Notes: generated from the sequence alone by a model not told the origin. A DNA stretch of 64,000 bases from Paludibacteraceae bacterium (GCA_017962085.1 JAGCWA010000012.1:35253-99252); one strand, 5' to 3'. Shown: positions 26,372 to 34,655, counted from the stretch's first letter. A program made the numbers and translations.

Positions 26372-27721
26372 ATGAGCGAAATACAAAAGAAGAAACCTTC
26401 GGTAATATCCGATGTCCGATATGCTTGCGCGGTGGGTGCGACCAACACCGTAGTGGCCATCAAAGGTGCAGTGCCAATCGCCAATTGTAGCCCTGGCTGT
26501 CAGCTGAAGACTACCGCCATGTTGACCTTCGAGAACGGTTTTCAAGGTAGTATCGCGGCTGGAGGCGGAAACATGCCAAGCTCCAACGCTACAGAGAATG
26601 ATGTGGTCTTCGGTGGTATAAAGACCCTCGACAATCTTATCAAATCAACGCTGAAGATCTACGACGGAGACCTCTTCGTGGTCCTGACGGGTTGTACGGG
26701 TGAGCTGATCGGCGACAACGTGCCTGACCTCGTGGGCAAGTACCAGAAGGCGGGCTACCCTATCGTCTACGCCAACACGGCCGGTTTCAAGGGCAATAAT
26801 ATCTTCGGTCACGAAACGGTGGTGGATGCCATCATCGACCAATACGTAGGGAACTACGAAGGAGAGAAGAAGAAAGGACTCGTCAACCTCTGGTTTGAAG
26901 TGCCATACTACAACCAGAACTGGCGAGGAGACTACCAGGAGCTCGCACGTATCTTGCGTGGCGCAGGCTTGGAAGTGAACGTGTTGTTCGGTCCTGAGAA
27001 CCCAGGCGTGGAGGCTTGGAAACGCATTCCTCAGGCGCAATTCAACCTGGTGGTTTCACCATGGGTGGGCGTCAAGAACGCGGAGCATCTCCAGAAGAAG
27101 TACAACCAACCCTACCTGCACATCCCTGAGATCCCTGTCGGCGAGGAGGCTACGGCTAAGTTCATCCGTCAGGTGGTGGAGTTCGCAGGCATCGACAAGA
27201 AGCAGTCCGAGGAGTTCATCAAGCAAGAGGCGGATATCTATTACTACTACCTCGAACACTTCTCCGAGTTCTTCGCGGAATATTGGTACGGTATGCCAAG
27301 CGAGTTTGTCGTGACGGCGGACGCATCCTACGCATTGGCCTACTCGAAGTTCCTGGCGGACCAGATCGGCCTGATCCCGAAACAGGTGATCATCACCGAC
27401 AAGACACCAGAGAAGTTCCGCCCCGCCATTTCGGAGTACTTCAAGAACAATATCTCCGAGGGAGTGAGCATCGATGTCGTCTTCGAAGAGGATGGCTATG
27501 AGGTGGAGAAACTGATCGAGAGCGTCGAGTTCACGTCAGGCAAGCCATTGATTCTCGGCACCTCTTGGGAACTCACCCTCGCCAACAAGAAGAACGCCTT
27601 GTTCTTTGAGATCTCGACGCCTTCGTCCGAGACGCTCATCGTCAACCGTTCCCACATCGGCTATAAGGGTGCGCTGCAATTCCTCGAAAGGATCTATAGC
27701 GCATCTGTTGGAGGAAAATAA
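26372..27721 (+). CDS. Nitrogenase-like component 1 beta (K) subunit, pair 1
   Basis: A 449-residue NifK homologue and partner of the D subunit 36 bp upstream. Cys19 (RYACAVGAT), Cys43 (CSPGC) and Cys108 (LTGCTGELIGDN) correspond to NifK Cys70, Cys95 and Cys153, so a P-cluster-type [Fe-S] cluster can be bridged between D and K. Like other nitrogenase-like K proteins it lacks the long N-terminal extension of NifK. A U-tailed terminator follows, ending this operon. Confidence 0.85.
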   Translation: MSEIQKKKPSVISDVRYACAVGATNTVVAIKGAVPIANCSPGCQLKTTAMLTFENGFQGSIAAGGGNMPSSNATENDVVFGGIKTLDNLIKSTLKIYDGDLFVVLTGCTGELIGDNVPDLVGKYQKAGYPIVYANTAGFKGNNIFGHETVVDAIIDQYVGNYEGEKKKGLVNLWFEVPYYNQNWRGDYQELARILRGAGLEVNVLFGPENPGVEAWKRIPQAQFNLVVSPWVGVKNAEHLQKKYNQPYLHIPEIPVGEEATAKFIRQVVEFAGIDKKQSEEFIKQEADIYYYYLEHFSEFFAEYWYGMPSEFVVTADASYALAYSKFLADQIGLIPKQVIITDKTPEKFRPAISEYFKNNISEGVSIDVVFEEDGYEVEKLIESVEFTSGKPLILGTSWELTLANKKNALFFEISTPSSETLIVNRSHIGYKGALQFLERIYSASVGGK

Positions 27722-27743
27722 TCAAACCCTCATATTCGGAAAG

Positions 27744-27775
27744 TGTCGTCTGGACTTTGTTCAGGCGGCATTTTT
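27744..27775 (+). terminator. Terminator of nitrogenase-like operon 1
   Basis: TGTCGTCTG (27744-27752) pairs with CAGGCGGCA (27762-27770), with G-U pairs, and is followed by T5. Confidence 0.7.
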
Positions 27776-27817
27776 GTTATGGATAAATGATATTTGAATG
27801 GGTTCATGTTTAGAGAA

Positions 27818-28282
27818 TTAATGCGACAGATTTACATTTTTCATGATGAGTTCGAAAAATTTATCCTTTGATGGTGTAATGTCAAACAATCCTATTAAAC
27901 CTCTCTTATCAAGGGAATGACGACCTAAAGCCCAACGCCCTTCAGTACGTCCTTTTTCCAAGGTGAAATAGGAAACCTCACTTTTCTCATGGTCTATCAC
28001 AATCGCTCCATATAAGGCTTCTGGCTGATTCTGTGGTTCAGGGAATTTATAGACGATGGCAAGGTGTTTTTCATCAAGGTGCTCTACAGTAATATCGAAT
28101 TCATTCCACGAAAATCCTTCGATGGACATATTCATCTTATCTGCCACCTTCATAAAGAACTCCTTGTCTGCCATAGGTGCAATACCGATGTTTTCATTGT
28201 TCAATATGGATACCATCAACTGTGGTACGAAGTCGTACGCTAACGTATACCTCGTTAATTTATTTTCTGCACTCTGTTCCAT
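27818..28282 (-). CDS. Hypothetical protein, 154 residues
   Basis: Start taken at the ATG at 28282; a TTG two codons earlier is less likely. The product is a soluble alpha/beta protein without signal peptide, membrane segment or catalytic motif (for example EALYGAIVIDHEKSEVSYFT). I do not recognise the family. It points towards the end of the nitrogenase-like operon and is transcribed away from the transsulfuration operon; no functional link is evident. Confidence 0.6.
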   Translation of the reverse strand: MEQSAENKLTRYTLAYDFVPQLMVSILNNENIGIAPMADKEFFMKVADKMNMSIEGFSWNEFDITVEHLDEKHLAIVYKFPEPQNQPEALYGAIVIDHEKSEVSYFTLEKGRTEGRWALGRHSLDKRGLIGLFDITPSKDKFFELIMKNVNLSH

Positions 28283-28516
28283 AACCAAAATTATTAAAAA
28301 TCACATCATTAACCAATATTCTTCCATTTCAGTTTGGCTGTCATTCTGACAAATATACAACACGTCAAACAAATCTTCCGCAACTAGCGGAACAATTTGC
28401 AGTTTGAAACTATCCACAGGTTGCAGACAATTCTCAAAATCCATGAAGCAAATATATGTTTTTTTTTATTTTATGAACTCCCTCATAGACAATTTTCTCG
28501 ACACAAACTTCCTTCT

Positions 28517-28533
28517 GTAGAAAAATATTCTAC
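28517..28533 (+). promoter_or_regulatory. 17-bp palindromic operator, copy 2 (transsulfuration operon)
   Basis: GTAGAAAAATATTCTAC is a perfect inverted repeat (GTAGAA-N5-TTCTAC) and the best copy of the four. Its last base is 87 bp before the -33 element. Confidence 0.7.
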
Positions 28534-28620
28534 CACGTAGCTTACGCCTATCATCTTATCGGAAAACCACACTAAAAACAAATACCATTATGGATAAGTA
28601 TTCCAATTTTTCTCTATTTC

Positions 28621-28651
28621 TTGCAACAAACATTCCACTATACTACATTTG
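28621..28651 (+). promoter_or_regulatory. Promoter of the leader peptide/CBS/CGL operon
   Basis: TTG (28621-28623), a 20-bp spacer and TACATTTG (28644-28651). The spacer start and the sequence after -7 (AACAAACAT, CAATATCAAAA) are shared with the promoter at 34040. Confidence 0.8.
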
Positions 28652-28676
28652 CAATATCAAAACGAAAGGCAAAGAA

Positions 28677-28871
28677 ATGGACAAGAGAATAAACATAGAT
28701 ATTACCGCAGCCCAAATGCCAGGGATGAATCTTCCCGAGGTTGCCGGAGGTCTATTCCTTTCCGAATCACATTCTATCTATTTATCAGTATCTACAAGAA
28801 TTTCTTGTCAGGCACAACTGCGATGTTCCATATGCGAGTGTTGTTGCCGATGTTGCATGCCGATGTGCTAA
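28677..28871 (+). CDS. Cysteine-rich leader peptide 1
   Basis: A 64-codon frame starting with MDKRINIDITA, 25 bp after the -7 box, and ending CSICECCCRCCMPMC: nine cysteine codons in the last 15 residues. A paralogue at 34095 has the same start, length class and end (CCCCRCCMPIC), so it is a genuine translated family. Its place at the very 5' end of a cysteine-synthesis transcript, with a conserved RNA element straight after its stop codon, suggests that ribosomes stall on the Cys codons when Cys-tRNA is scarce and so control the genes downstream. A stand-alone metal-binding peptide is the alternative. Confidence 0.75.
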   Translation: MDKRINIDITAAQMPGMNLPEVAGGLFLSESHSIYLSVSTRISCQAQLRCSICECCCRCCMPMC

Positions 28872-28879
28872 ATTCCTAC

Positions 28880-28971
28880 AATCGGACAATCACAGATCTT
28901 TAAGGTTATCCCTTTAGGGGGCAATCCACCATCATTATTTTTTCAAGTCTCGGATTCCTTTTTGTCCGATT
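28880..28971 (+). ncRNA. Conserved attenuator-like RNA element after leader 1
   Basis: A 44-nt block (28883-28926) matches the block at 34289-34332: CGGACAATCACA, 5 nt, TTAAGGTTA, n, CCC, n, TTAGGG, n, GC, n, ATC. It is bracketed by a perfect 10-bp long-range stem, AATCGGACAA (28880-28889) with TTGTCCGATT (28962-28971). The element begins 8 nt after the leader stop codon, so a stalled ribosome would mask the left arm. No U-tailed terminator is obvious, so control could act through initiation of translation or mRNA stability. Confidence 0.6.
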
Positions 28972-29044
28972 CGACAAGTTACAATTAAATAACTTATTGT
29001 ATACCATATAATTATAAAAATAATCAAACATAAATAATACCAAA

Positions 29045-30022
29045 ATGGCAGTTTATAGTAACATATTGGAAACGATTGGCAACACACCGATTGTCCAACT
29101 CTCAAGATTGAACACAGGTAAGAGTTCCCTATTCTTAAAATTGGAGAATCAGAACCCTGGGGGTAGCATCAAGGACCGCACCGGACTGAACATGATCGTC
29201 CAGGCGGAGAAGCGCGGAACGATCCGTCCGGGGCAACTCATCGTGGAGGCGACAGCAGGCAACACTGGGTTAGGCCTTGCGTTGGCCAGCCGATTGAAAG
29301 GTTACAAGCTATTGCTGGTGATCCCTGACAAGATGAGCACCGAGAAGATCAACCACCTCCGCGCACTGGGTGTGGAGACCGTCATCACCCGAAGCGATGT
29401 GGGCAAGGGCCACCCAGAGTATTACCAAGACTTGGCCGCACGGATCGCGCAGGAGCGGGGCGGTTATTACATCAACCAATTCGAGAACCAAGACAACCCC
29501 GACACGCACTTCCTAACCACAGGCCCTGAAATCTGGGAGCAGTTGGAGCACAAGGTGGACGCTGTCGTCGTGGGCGTCGGCTCAGCGGGTACATTAACCG
29601 GCTTGACAAAATTCTTCAAGACCGTCAGTCCTCAGACTGAGTTCATCCTCGCCGACCCGAAAGGCTCCGTCCTTGCGGACTACATCAACCTGAAGAAACT
29701 GCGCAACGATGCGGGTTCATGGTTCGTCGAGGGCATCGGAGAGGATTACATCCCTAAGCTGGCGGACTTCGATTTGGTGACGAAGGCCTATGAAGTGACC
29801 GACGAGGAGAGCTTCACCGCCGCCCGTCTTTTGCTGAGGGAAGAAGGCATCCTGGCAGGATCCTCCACCGGCACGCTCCTAAGCGCCGCCCTACGTTACG
29901 CACAGGAACAGACCACCCCGAAACGGATCGTCACCCTAGCTTGCGACAGCGGTAACAAATACCTCTCCAAGATGTTCAACGACGAATGGTTGAAGGAGAA
30001 AAACCTAAACGTCAAACTATAA
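29045..30022 (+). CDS. PLP-dependent cystathionine beta-synthase-like enzyme
   Basis: A 325-residue fold type II enzyme with PLP lysine in NPGGSIKDR, substrate loop EATAGNTGLG and phosphate loop GVGSAGTLTG. The C-terminal KYLSKMFNDEWL segment is typical of cystathionine beta-synthases and MccA-like enzymes, not CysK. It probably joins homocysteine with serine or O-acetylserine to give cystathionine. No regulatory CBS domain pair is present. The next gene encodes the matching gamma-lyase, so the two would convert homocysteine to cysteine. A plain cysteine synthase role is possible. Confidence 0.8.
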   Translation: MAVYSNILETIGNTPIVQLSRLNTGKSSLFLKLENQNPGGSIKDRTGLNMIVQAEKRGTIRPGQLIVEATAGNTGLGLALASRLKGYKLLLVIPDKMSTEKINHLRALGVETVITRSDVGKGHPEYYQDLAARIAQERGGYYINQFENQDNPDTHFLTTGPEIWEQLEHKVDAVVVGVGSAGTLTGLTKFFKTVSPQTEFILADPKGSVLADYINLKKLRNDAGSWFVEGIGEDYIPKLADFDLVTKAYEVTDEESFTAARLLLREEGILAGSSTGTLLSAALRYAQEQTTPKRIVTLACDSGNKYLSKMFNDEWLKEKNLNVKL

Positions 30023-30080
30023 TAAATTGACTACGTCGAACTAACGTTTCACAATTCACAATTCTTAATTCTTAATTATC

Positions 30081-31238
30081 ATGGCATACGGATTTTCAAC
30101 AAGGGCGATCCACAACGGAGAAGAGCCCGATTTCAGAGAAGGAGCAAGCGGCGACGTCGCAGTTCCTATACATTTGGCCACCACCTTCGCAAGAGAGAAA
30201 GCCAGTCATCCAACAGCAGGCTACGAATACACCCGCAGCCTCAACCCAACACGCAAAGCGTTGGAGGAGAAGTTAGCCGCATTGGACGGCGCGAAACACG
30301 GTCTCGCCTTTTCGTCAGGCTTAGCCGCCGCCTCGACACTGATCATATCACTGCTGAAGACCGGCGACAACGTGATCGGTTTCGACGACCTCTACGGTGG
30401 CACCAGACGACTGCTCAGCAACGTGTTCGTGAACTTCGGCATCACAACCACTTACGTCGACGCGACCGTTCCCGAGAACATCGAGCAGGCAATCAAGCCT
30501 GAGACGAGACTGATCTGGATAGAATCACCCACCAACCCATTGCTAAAAATCGCCGACATAAAAGCTATCGCACAAATAGCCAAGAAACACGGGCTCATCC
30601 TTGTGGTGGACAACACCTTCCTATCACCCTACTTCCAAAAACCACTTGAGTTAGGGGCGGACGTGGTGGTCTACAGCACAACCAAATACATCGGAGGCCA
30701 CAGCGACGCGTTAGGCGGATCCATCGTCCTGAACAACGATGAATTCTACCAGAAGATCGCCTACAACCAGAACGCTGTCGGTGCGGTGCTCTCACCATTC
30801 GACAGTTACCTGACCCTGCGCGGGGCCAAGACGCTCGCCGTGCGCATGGAGCAACACCAGAGGAACGCACAGGCGTTGGCCGAGTTCCTGCAACAATCGC
30901 CGAAAGTCAAGCGCGTACTCTATCCCGGTCTGAAAGATCACCCGCACCACGACATCGCGGCGGCGCAGACCACAGGCTTCGGTGGCGTCCTCTCGTTCGA
31001 ACTGGAGGGAACACTCACGGACGCCGAAAACTTCCTGTCGAAGCTGAAACTCTTCTCGACCGCAGAGAGTTTGGGTGGCGTGGAAAGCTTGGCGGAGATA
31101 CCAGCCATCATGACACACGCCTCCGTGCCGAAGGAGGTGCGCGAGAAGAACGGAATCTCCGACACGCTGATCCGCATCTCGGCAGGCATAGAAAACACGG
31201 AAGATCTAATCAACGATTTCCGCCAAGCATTGAAATGA
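30081..31238 (+). CDS. Cystathionine gamma-lyase/synthase family enzyme
   Basis: A 385-residue Cys/Met metabolism PLP enzyme. The cofactor lysine lies in VYSTTKYIGGHSDALGG, and YEYTRSLNPTR and SSGLAAAS are conserved family segments. Placed 58 bp after a CBS-like gene, it most likely cleaves cystathionine to cysteine (MccB/CGL). The family also includes cystathionine gamma-synthase and O-acetylhomoserine sulfhydrylase. The last would be needed to reuse methanethiol from a methylthio-alkane reductase, so this is the one place in the window where that role could sit. Confidence 0.85.
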   Translation: MAYGFSTRAIHNGEEPDFREGASGDVAVPIHLATTFAREKASHPTAGYEYTRSLNPTRKALEEKLAALDGAKHGLAFSSGLAAASTLIISLLKTGDNVIGFDDLYGGTRRLLSNVFVNFGITTTYVDATVPENIEQAIKPETRLIWIESPTNPLLKIADIKAIAQIAKKHGLILVVDNTFLSPYFQKPLELGADVVVYSTTKYIGGHSDALGGSIVLNNDEFYQKIAYNQNAVGAVLSPFDSYLTLRGAKTLAVRMEQHQRNAQALAEFLQQSPKVKRVLYPGLKDHPHHDIAAAQTTGFGGVLSFELEGTLTDAENFLSKLKLFSTAESLGGVESLAEIPAIMTHASVPKEVREKNGISDTLIRISAGIENTEDLINDFRQALK

Positions 31239-31280
31239 TACACTAAATAATTATTTATTAATCTGCAAAAAAGAAAAATT

Positions 31281-32108
31281 ATGGGCAAGATCAGACCCGA
31301 ATTTCAGGAGAACGTTTCAGAAACGCTCTTGATTCCTCTCTTCATGAGGGCTAAAGAATCCAAGGAAAAAGATCCTATCATCACGGACAAGACGTCGGAA
31401 GATATCCTTTCGATGGTAGATTATGACTTTAGCAAATTTTCTGCAGATGAACGATGTCAACTATGTGTGTCATTTAGAACTAAATATTTCGATAACGTAT
31501 TGAAGAACTTTGTGAACAAATACGACGATGCGGTGGTGGTGCTCGTCGCATGCGGACTGGACCCGCGCATTGAGCGTGTCGCCATCAGCAAGAAGTACCA
31601 AGCCTACGAGTTGGACTTCCTGGACGTGATCAATCTGAGGCGGCAGTTCCTGCCAGAATCGTCCGACAACAAATATCTCACAGGCAATATCACAACCGAC
31701 GGGTGGATCAAATCCATCAAGGAGGAGCACCCCAACGGGCACTTCCTGTTCATCCTAGAGGGGGTGGCGATGTACCTGACAGAGGAAGAGGTGAAGCGGG
31801 TTTTCCACAACATCGACGCGAACTTCGAAAACGCGGAAGTGTACATGGAGCGCATGAACAAGTACTTGAGCGAGCGTACCAACCTCCACGAATCCGTCAA
31901 GAACACCAAAGCCTCTTTCCGCTGGGGGTGCGACAATCCGAGGCAAATCGAGCAATGGGTCAAATCCTTTAAGCTGACGGACGAGTATTACTACTACTCG
32001 GACGAGTTCAAGAAAATACGGAAGCGTATAGGCTTAAAGGCTCTACCGCTCAAATTCCTTCCCAAGCAAAGCCGTTCACTCGGCATCTGGGGATATGTGA
32101 AAAGTTGA
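31281..32108 (+). CDS. SAM-dependent methyltransferase, leucine carboxyl methyltransferase (LCM/Tcmp) family
   Basis: A 275-residue class I methyltransferase of the LCM superfamily: N-terminal SETLLIPLFMRAKES, the SAM site VVVLVACGLDPRIER, and the acidic ELDFLDVINLRR plus LEGVAMYLTEEEV segments. Its substrate is unknown. It lies 42 bp after the CGL-like gene and before the ThiF-like gene in a sulfur operon, so O- or S-methylation of a small sulfur metabolite is a reasonable guess only. S-adenosylhomocysteine produced by it could feed homocysteine to the two preceding enzymes. Confidence 0.75.
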   Translation: MGKIRPEFQENVSETLLIPLFMRAKESKEKDPIITDKTSEDILSMVDYDFSKFSADERCQLCVSFRTKYFDNVLKNFVNKYDDAVVVLVACGLDPRIERVAISKKYQAYELDFLDVINLRRQFLPESSDNKYLTGNITTDGWIKSIKEEHPNGHFLFILEGVAMYLTEEEVKRVFHNIDANFENAEVYMERMNKYLSERTNLHESVKNTKASFRWGCDNPRQIEQWVKSFKLTDEYYYYSDEFKKIRKRIGLKALPLKFLPKQSRSLGIWGYVKS

Positions 32109-32207
32109 AACATCAGCTAAAATTAGAGAGAATTGTTTAATAACTGGACTAAATTTGTGTTCGCAATGGATTAAGAAAAATTCTTTATAACTAACTAAGA
32201 GTGAACT

Positions 32208-33011
32208 ATGTTTGATTTTAGCGAAGAGGAAATCAATCGATACTCCCGCCACATTCTCTTGAAGGAGGTGGGTGTGGAAGGTCAGGAAAAGATCCGGAAC
32301 GCCAAGGTTCTGGTTGTCGGGGCGGGAGGACTCGGTTCGCCAGTCATCCTATACCTGGCGGCCGCCGGCGTCGGAACAATAGGCATCATCGACGGTGATG
32401 CGGTAGACCTAAGCAACCTGCAGCGTCAGATCATCCACACAACCCCCGACGTGGGCTACTCGAAGGCCCTATCCGCCAAGGAGAAGGTCAATGCGCTCAA
32501 CCCGCACGTCAATGCGATCGCCTACCAAGAGTTTCTAAAGGCGGACAATGCGCTGGATCTGTTCAAGGGGTATGATTTCATCGTGGACGCGACGGATAAC
32601 TTCCCCGTAAAATACCTAATCAACGACGCTTGCGTCCTGACGGGCAAACCATTCAGCCACGGGGGTATCTTCCAGTTCGAGGGACAGACGTTCACCCATG
32701 TCCCGGGCAGCAACTGCTACCGATGCCTCTTCGACGCGCCACCAGAATCCGCACCCTCCTGTGCACAAGCGGGAGTACTCGGAGCCATCGCTGGAATGCT
32801 GGGAACGATACAGTCCGCCGAGGTGCTCAAATACATCACGGGCGTGGGGGAACTGCTGACGGACCAACTCCTCACCTTCGACGCGAGAAACATGGATTTC
32901 AGGAAGATGTCCATCCCCAAACGAGACGACTGTCCCGTGTGCGGCAAGCAACCCACCATCAAGCAACTCATTGAATACAAGCAGGTAAGCTGCGAACTAA
33001 AACAACACTAG
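32208..33011 (+). CDS. ThiF/MoeB family E1-like adenylyltransferase
   Basis: A 267-residue protein that activates the C-terminus of a small sulfur carrier by adenylation. Nucleotide site VVGAGGLGSPVILYLAAAG (near 37-55), catalytic Cys region PSCAQAGVLGAIAGMLG, and zinc ligands from CYRC and CPVC. No rhodanese domain is attached. No ThiS/MoaD-like carrier gene with a GG end was found nearby. It is followed after 4 bp by a DsrE-like gene and then a TusA-like gene, together a sulfur-relay module. Confidence 0.85.
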   Translation: MFDFSEEEINRYSRHILLKEVGVEGQEKIRNAKVLVVGAGGLGSPVILYLAAAGVGTIGIIDGDAVDLSNLQRQIIHTTPDVGYSKALSAKEKVNALNPHVNAIAYQEFLKADNALDLFKGYDFIVDATDNFPVKYLINDACVLTGKPFSHGGIFQFEGQTFTHVPGSNCYRCLFDAPPESAPSCAQAGVLGAIAGMLGTIQSAEVLKYITGVGELLTDQLLTFDARNMDFRKMSIPKRDDCPVCGKQPTIKQLIEYKQVSCELKQH

Positions 33012-33015
33012 AATC

Positions 33016-33501
33016 ATGGCGGACAATCAACAAAAAAAACTCTCAATCATCGCCTTTTCGGGCGAATTCGACAGACTCACCGCCGCCTTCACCCTCGCGA
33101 CAGGGGCTGCGGCGGTAGGATATGAGGTGAACATATTCTTTACATTCTGGGGCCTTGACGCCATCAAGCGGAAGACCGGCAGAAGCCTCGTGGGTGGTAC
33201 GTTTCTAACTAAGATCTTCGGTTTTTTGATGGGCGGACTGAAGAGCACACCCACCAGCCGATTCAACTTTTTCGGCGCAGGTCCCCGAATTTTTAGATTC
33301 CTGATGAGAAAGAACAACGTCGCGACACTGGAGGAACTGGTGGAAGCCGCCATCGCCCTCGGCATCAACCTCTACGCCTGCGAAATGGCGATGCACGTTC
33401 TCGGTCTCAAGCAATCGGACTTCATCCACGAAGTGAAGGACACGCTCGGAGTCGCATCCTTCCTGGAAATCTCTGAAGGTGGACGGACCCTATTCATCTA
33501 A
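33016..33501 (+). CDS. DsrE/DsrF-like (DrsE_2) family protein
   Basis: A 161-residue protein of the DsrE-like peroxiredoxin group. Features seen are FSGEFDRLTAAFTLATGAAAVGY-like N-terminal fold segments, a hydrophobic lid region with FGFLMGGL, and a conserved cysteine in NLYACEMAMHVLG that can carry a persulfide. Relatives are often encoded beside TusA and rhodaneses and move sulfane sulfur. It starts 4 bp after the ThiF-like gene. Confidence 0.82.
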   Translation: MADNQQKKLSIIAFSGEFDRLTAAFTLATGAAAVGYEVNIFFTFWGLDAIKRKTGRSLVGGTFLTKIFGFLMGGLKSTPTSRFNFFGAGPRIFRFLMRKNNVATLEELVEAAIALGINLYACEMAMHVLGLKQSDFIHEVKDTLGVASFLEISEGGRTLFI

Positions 33502-33562
33502 CCTTTAGATTTTCACGTACAGCTATTCTTTCTTAACACTCAACTCTTAATCATAAACTCAA

Positions 33563-33787
33563 ATGGCAACTCATACATTAGACATAACGAAGGAGCATTG
33601 CCCGATGACCTTCGTCAAGACGAAACTCAAATTAGCTCAAATCGCCCAAGGAGACATACTCGAAGTGCTTCTGCTTGAGGGTGAGCCCCTTAATAACGTG
33701 CCCAAATCCGCAGCCGAACAAGGCTATCACGTGATAGGGATCTCCCACGTGGAAGGCAATGTGCATAAAGTAATCATCAAGAAATAA
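33563..33787 (+). CDS. TusA/SirA-like sulfur carrier protein
   Basis: A 74-residue protein with the TusA-type motif EHCPMTFVKTKLKL (Cys13 is the persulfide carrier; the Pro of the usual CPxP is replaced at the fourth position) and the typical two-layer beta-alpha fold. It would accept sulfur from, or give it to, the DsrE-like partner 61 bp upstream. It is the last gene before the porin/MetNIQ promoter region. Confidence 0.85.
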   Translation: MATHTLDITKEHCPMTFVKTKLKLAQIAQGDILEVLLLEGEPLNNVPKSAAEQGYHVIGISHVEGNVHKVIIKK

Positions 33788-33936
33788 TATTTACGTTCAC
33801 GCTTCCCAGAAGGAAATCTCACATAAACATCGTCCGGCGCAACCGTTTTTTCCCCGATTTTCATACTTATTAATCCGTATGTGGGAAGGAATCAGCCAAG
33901 ATTTCAAGCGACACTTTTTCACCACGAGTTCCCTTC

Positions 33937-33953
33937 ACAGACAATTATTTTAC
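33937..33953 (+). promoter_or_regulatory. 17-bp palindrome-related operator, copy 3 (porin/MetNIQ operon)
   Basis: ACAGACAATTATTTTAC aligns with the other three copies (AGA near the left end, TTTTAC right arm). Its last base is 86 bp before the -33 region. A second partial copy ends at 33991. The remaining TusA-to-leader gap (33788-34094) is AT-rich with no gene. Confidence 0.55.
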
Positions 33954-34039
33954 TACATTATACGAAATATTATTTTATTGGAATATTTTACTACAATAAC
34001 ATATACATATAGGTAAATACTCTAAAATTTTCATTTTTC

Positions 34040-34070
34040 TTGTAACAAACATACATTTGCACTATCTTTG
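34040..34070 (+). promoter_or_regulatory. Promoter of the leader 2/porin/MetNIQ operon
   Basis: TTG (34040-34042), a 20-bp spacer and TATCTTTG (34063-34070), very like the promoter at 28621. Confidence 0.8.
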
Positions 34071-34094
34071 CAATATCAAAAATGAGAGGTAAAA

Positions 34095-34277
34095 ATGAAT
34101 AGGACAATTAACATACATACTACTTCGAACTCAATGCTTGGGAAGAACCTTCCCAAGATTGACGAGCGCCTATTCCATGCCTCAAACTATTCAGAATCTA
34201 TAAAAATTTCTCGGCGGACACAGATGCGATGTTCCATGCACTGTTGTTGTTGCCGATGTTGTATGCCGATCTGCTAA
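34095..34277 (+). CDS. Cysteine-rich leader peptide 2
   Basis: A 60-codon frame beginning MNRTINIHTTS and ending CSMHCCCCRCCMPIC, with eight cysteine codons among the last 15 residues. It shares start, spacing from the promoter, C-terminal pattern and downstream RNA element with the leader at 28677. Its transcript leads to a porin and a methionine-type ABC importer, so cysteine shortage sensed as slow decoding could raise uptake of sulfur compounds. The middle of the peptide differs between the two copies while the ends are kept. Confidence 0.75.
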   Translation: MNRTINIHTTSNSMLGKNLPKIDERLFHASNYSESIKISRRTQMRCSMHCCCCRCCMPIC

Positions 34278-34288
34278 CATTCCACATT

Positions 34289-34373
34289 CGGACAATCACA
34301 AAACGTTAAGGTTAACCCATTAGGGTGCGATCTTCAAGCTCTATTTTTCCAAAAATACGGGTTTATCTTGTCC
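34289..34373 (+). ncRNA. Conserved attenuator-like RNA element after leader 2
   Basis: The block 34289-34332 matches 28883-28926 in length and sequence at most positions (CGGACAATCACA, TTAAGGTTA, TTAGGG). GGACAA (34290-34295) can pair with TTGTCC (34368-34373), the same closing stem position as in copy 1. Confidence 0.55.
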
Positions 34374-34527
34374 ATATTTTAATCAAAAGCGAAATAATAC
34401 ATTGTATATAAAGTAATTGCAATTACATAGCCCATAAAAAAACTTAGGTTGAACAGAAAAAAACGATATCGATTATGGAAATATGTTGTAACAATAAGAA
34501 AGGGTAAGCAAGAGGAAATCATGCGAC

Positions 34528-34605
34528 GGGTTCGGAGGAGGGACCTCCCATAAGCTTCGGGGATTTAACCCACATTTCATGAGAGTCTCCCCAAAACTTC
34601 TCTCA
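34528..34605 (+). promoter_or_regulatory. Structured 5' leader before the porin gene, possible switch
   Basis: Two alternative foldings are visible. One pairs GGGTT (34528-34532) with AACCC (34567-34571) around a GGAGG/CCTCC hairpin, plus TGAGAG (34580-34585) with CTCTCA (34600-34605). The other pairs GGGGA (34559-34563) with TCCCC (34588-34592) and excludes both. It lies 50 bp before the porin start. I could not assign it to a known riboswitch class. Confidence 0.4.
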
Positions 34606-34655
34606 CAGAAAGTTAAGAAGAAATAAAAGTCAAAAACGATTAAAGACAGAACACA

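Noticed and set aside
34095-34655. Known SAM, cobalamin or TPP riboswitch before the porin
   Set aside because: Core motifs of these classes do not fit beyond a short GATTTAACC or GGGAC match.
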